Of a DNA stretch of 64,000 nt, positions 63,061 through 64,000 are shown piece by piece. The DNA comes from JABMQB01 sp963666575. GTDB lineage: Bacteria; Bacteroidota; Bacteroidia; Bacteroidales; Prolixibacteraceae. The translations under genes were made by a program, and so were the position numbers. Below the pieces are notes generated by a model. The model did no database searches and was not told the origin of the DNA. It saw only the letters and a list, made by a program, of their open reading frames with translations. How positions within the stretch are numbered: position 1 is the first letter of the stretch; each line of letters starts with the position of its first letter. The stretch covers positions 14,940 to 78,939 of the forward strand of contig CAXXYG010000020.1 of NCBI GenBank assembly GCA_963666575.2. The letters are read 5' to 3'.

Positions 63061-64000
63061 TGAAATAAATAAATGTAGAATAAGTGGGAGTAAGAATCTA
63101 ATAACAGTTCTCTCTCTTGGAGAACAATACCTTACAGGAGTCTTTCCCAAAACAATTAATGAAGAAATAACCAAAGGTCCATTAGATTTGTTTTGGTGCC
63201 CGGACAGTGGATTGCTTCAAATGAAACAATCCTATAGTTTGGATGAGATGTATGGAGATAATTATGGTTATCGTTCGGGATTAAATGATTCGATGGTCAG
63301 GCATCTTACAAATAAAATAAAGTCATTAGAGAATTTAGTCAAACTAGGGGATAATGACTTGGTTATTGATATAGGCAGCAATGATGCAACATCGCTAAAG
63401 GCATATACTAGCAAATGTAGAAAAGTTGGAATTGACCCGACGGGAATTAAATTTAAAGAATATTATTCTGATAATATTGTATTAATTCCTGATTTTTTTT
63501 CAGCAGAAAGTTTTAGTAATTTATTCCCTGATGATCATGCTCAGATTATAACATCAATAGCTATGTTTTATGACCTTGAAAATCCTAAAAGGTTTGTCGA
63601 AGATATTGAGAAATGTCTAGCAGAAGATGGTATTTGGCATTTTGAGCAAAGCTATATGCCATCAATGCTCCGGTCAAATGCATATGATACTATTTGTCAT
63701 GAACATTTGGAGTTTTATTCATTTAAGGTAGTAAATGAACTCTTAAATGCATGTGGTTTAAGAGTTGTTGATGTGCAAATGAATAGTATTAATGGAGGAA
63801 GTTTTGCTGTTACTGCTTGTAAGAAGAATGCATTTTATAAATCTAATACACCTATTATAAAATGGATGTTACAACAAGAAGAAGATATGGGCTTAGATAC
63901 ACCAAAGCCATACAGGGATTTTGAGGAAAGGGTATTTAAACATCGTAATAATTTAAAAGGATTAATTGAAGCTTTGGTTCTTGATGGGAAAAAAGTTTTT
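63053..64000 (+). CDS. C-methyltransferase (NovU/TylC3-like), cut by right edge
   Basis: 316 codons from the ATG at 63053 to the window end without a stop; the C terminus is missing. The N-terminal part has a zinc-binding Methyltransf_13-like region (CRISGS ... LDLFWCPDSGLLQ), the middle the SAM-binding motif VIDIGSNDATSLKAY and GIDPTG, and later AYDTICHEHLEFYS with NSINGGSFAV, marks of dTDP-sugar C-methyltransferases (NovU, TylCIII, EvaC). It overlaps the DUF4254-like gene by 8 bp. It probably makes a C-branched deoxysugar for the surface glycan; the sugar is unknown. A continuation off the window is expected. Confidence 0.87.
   Translation, partial: MYNEINKCRISGSKNLITVLSLGEQYLTGVFPKTINEEITKGPLDLFWCPDSGLLQMKQSYSLDEMYGDNYGYRSGLNDSMVRHLTNKIKSLENLVKLGDNDLVIDIGSNDATSLKAYTSKCRKVGIDPTGIKFKEYYSDNIVLIPDFFSAESFSNLFPDDHAQIITSIAMFYDLENPKRFVEDIEKCLAEDGIWHFEQSYMPSMLRSNAYDTICHEHLEFYSFKVVNELLNACGLRVVDVQMNSINGGSFAVTACKKNAFYKSNTPIIKWMLQQEEDMGLDTPKPYRDFEERVFKHRNNLKGLIEALVLDGKKVF

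Overview
The window looks like a chromosomal piece of a Bacteroidota, most likely an order rich in polysaccharide degraders such as Marinilabiliales (family level is inference). Signs are a SusC/SusD pair run by an ECF sigma/FecR couple, a type IX secretion tail on a GH16-cadherin protein, DUF4834, DUF2807 and LytS/LytTR genes, AT-rich DNA, few Shine-Dalgarno sequences and TAnnTTTG-type promoter boxes. No rRNA, tRNA, CRISPR array, insertion sequence or replication origin was seen.

Layout. 1-2465: a three-domain rhodanese and a SnoaL-like protein, divergent from an HxlR regulator with palindromes between them. 2813-3797: two tandem secreted proteins built of four Trp-Met repeats each. 4266-10606: an AraC regulator divergent from a sugar cluster (URO-D-family protein, ROK protein, Gfo/Idh/MocA oxidoreductase, a broken DUF1080 gene, a xylose-isomerase-like TIM barrel); the mix resembles 3-keto-glycoside catabolism with its hydrolase lost. 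10834-15915: a coiled-coil membrane protein with a vWA-like lipoprotein, the GH16-cadherin-T9SS protein and a small membrane protein. 16536-23496: a TolC / membrane fusion protein / ABC ATPase / MacB-like permease operon, a small secreted protein, then a LytS-type kinase and LytTR regulator. 23599-38195: a polysaccharide utilisation locus with ECF sigma, FecR, SusC, SusD, GH2, GH31, an esterase with an internal stop, and GH51. 38618-42826: DUF5320, two NifX-like proteins, two MinD-type ATPases with inserted ferredoxin domains and an FAD/NAD(P) oxidoreductase, close in content to the ORP-type operons of anaerobes. 42916-55414: a large GH2 lipoprotein, a CxxC protein, GNAT acetyltransferase, GntP permease, S41 protease, duplicated Spy-like protein, two DUF2807 paralogues, DUF4834 and glycyl-tRNA synthetase. 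55478-57006: an AlbA_2/Schlafen-like gene lying between the end of glyS and a second, decayed copy of that end. 57141-64000: surface polysaccharide genes (glycosyltransferases, a flippase, a DUF4254-like protein, a C-methyltransferase), two of them frameshifted, with a four-unit tandem repeat in front of the flippase.

The observation I rate highest is a shared upstream box: 34 bases, 27 identical, at an identical distance from an identical TAGATTTG box, in front of both the Trp-Met repeat gene (2813) and the TolC/ABC operon (16536). It suggests that an uncharacterised family of secreted repeat proteins and an efflux system belong to one regulon, with the LytS/LytTR pair behind that operon the natural candidate regulator. 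Several genes carry single-base lesions; some may be assembly errors, but the DUF1080 gene also has an apparent internal deletion and is a real pseudogene. All calls come from reading the sequence; no database search was run.
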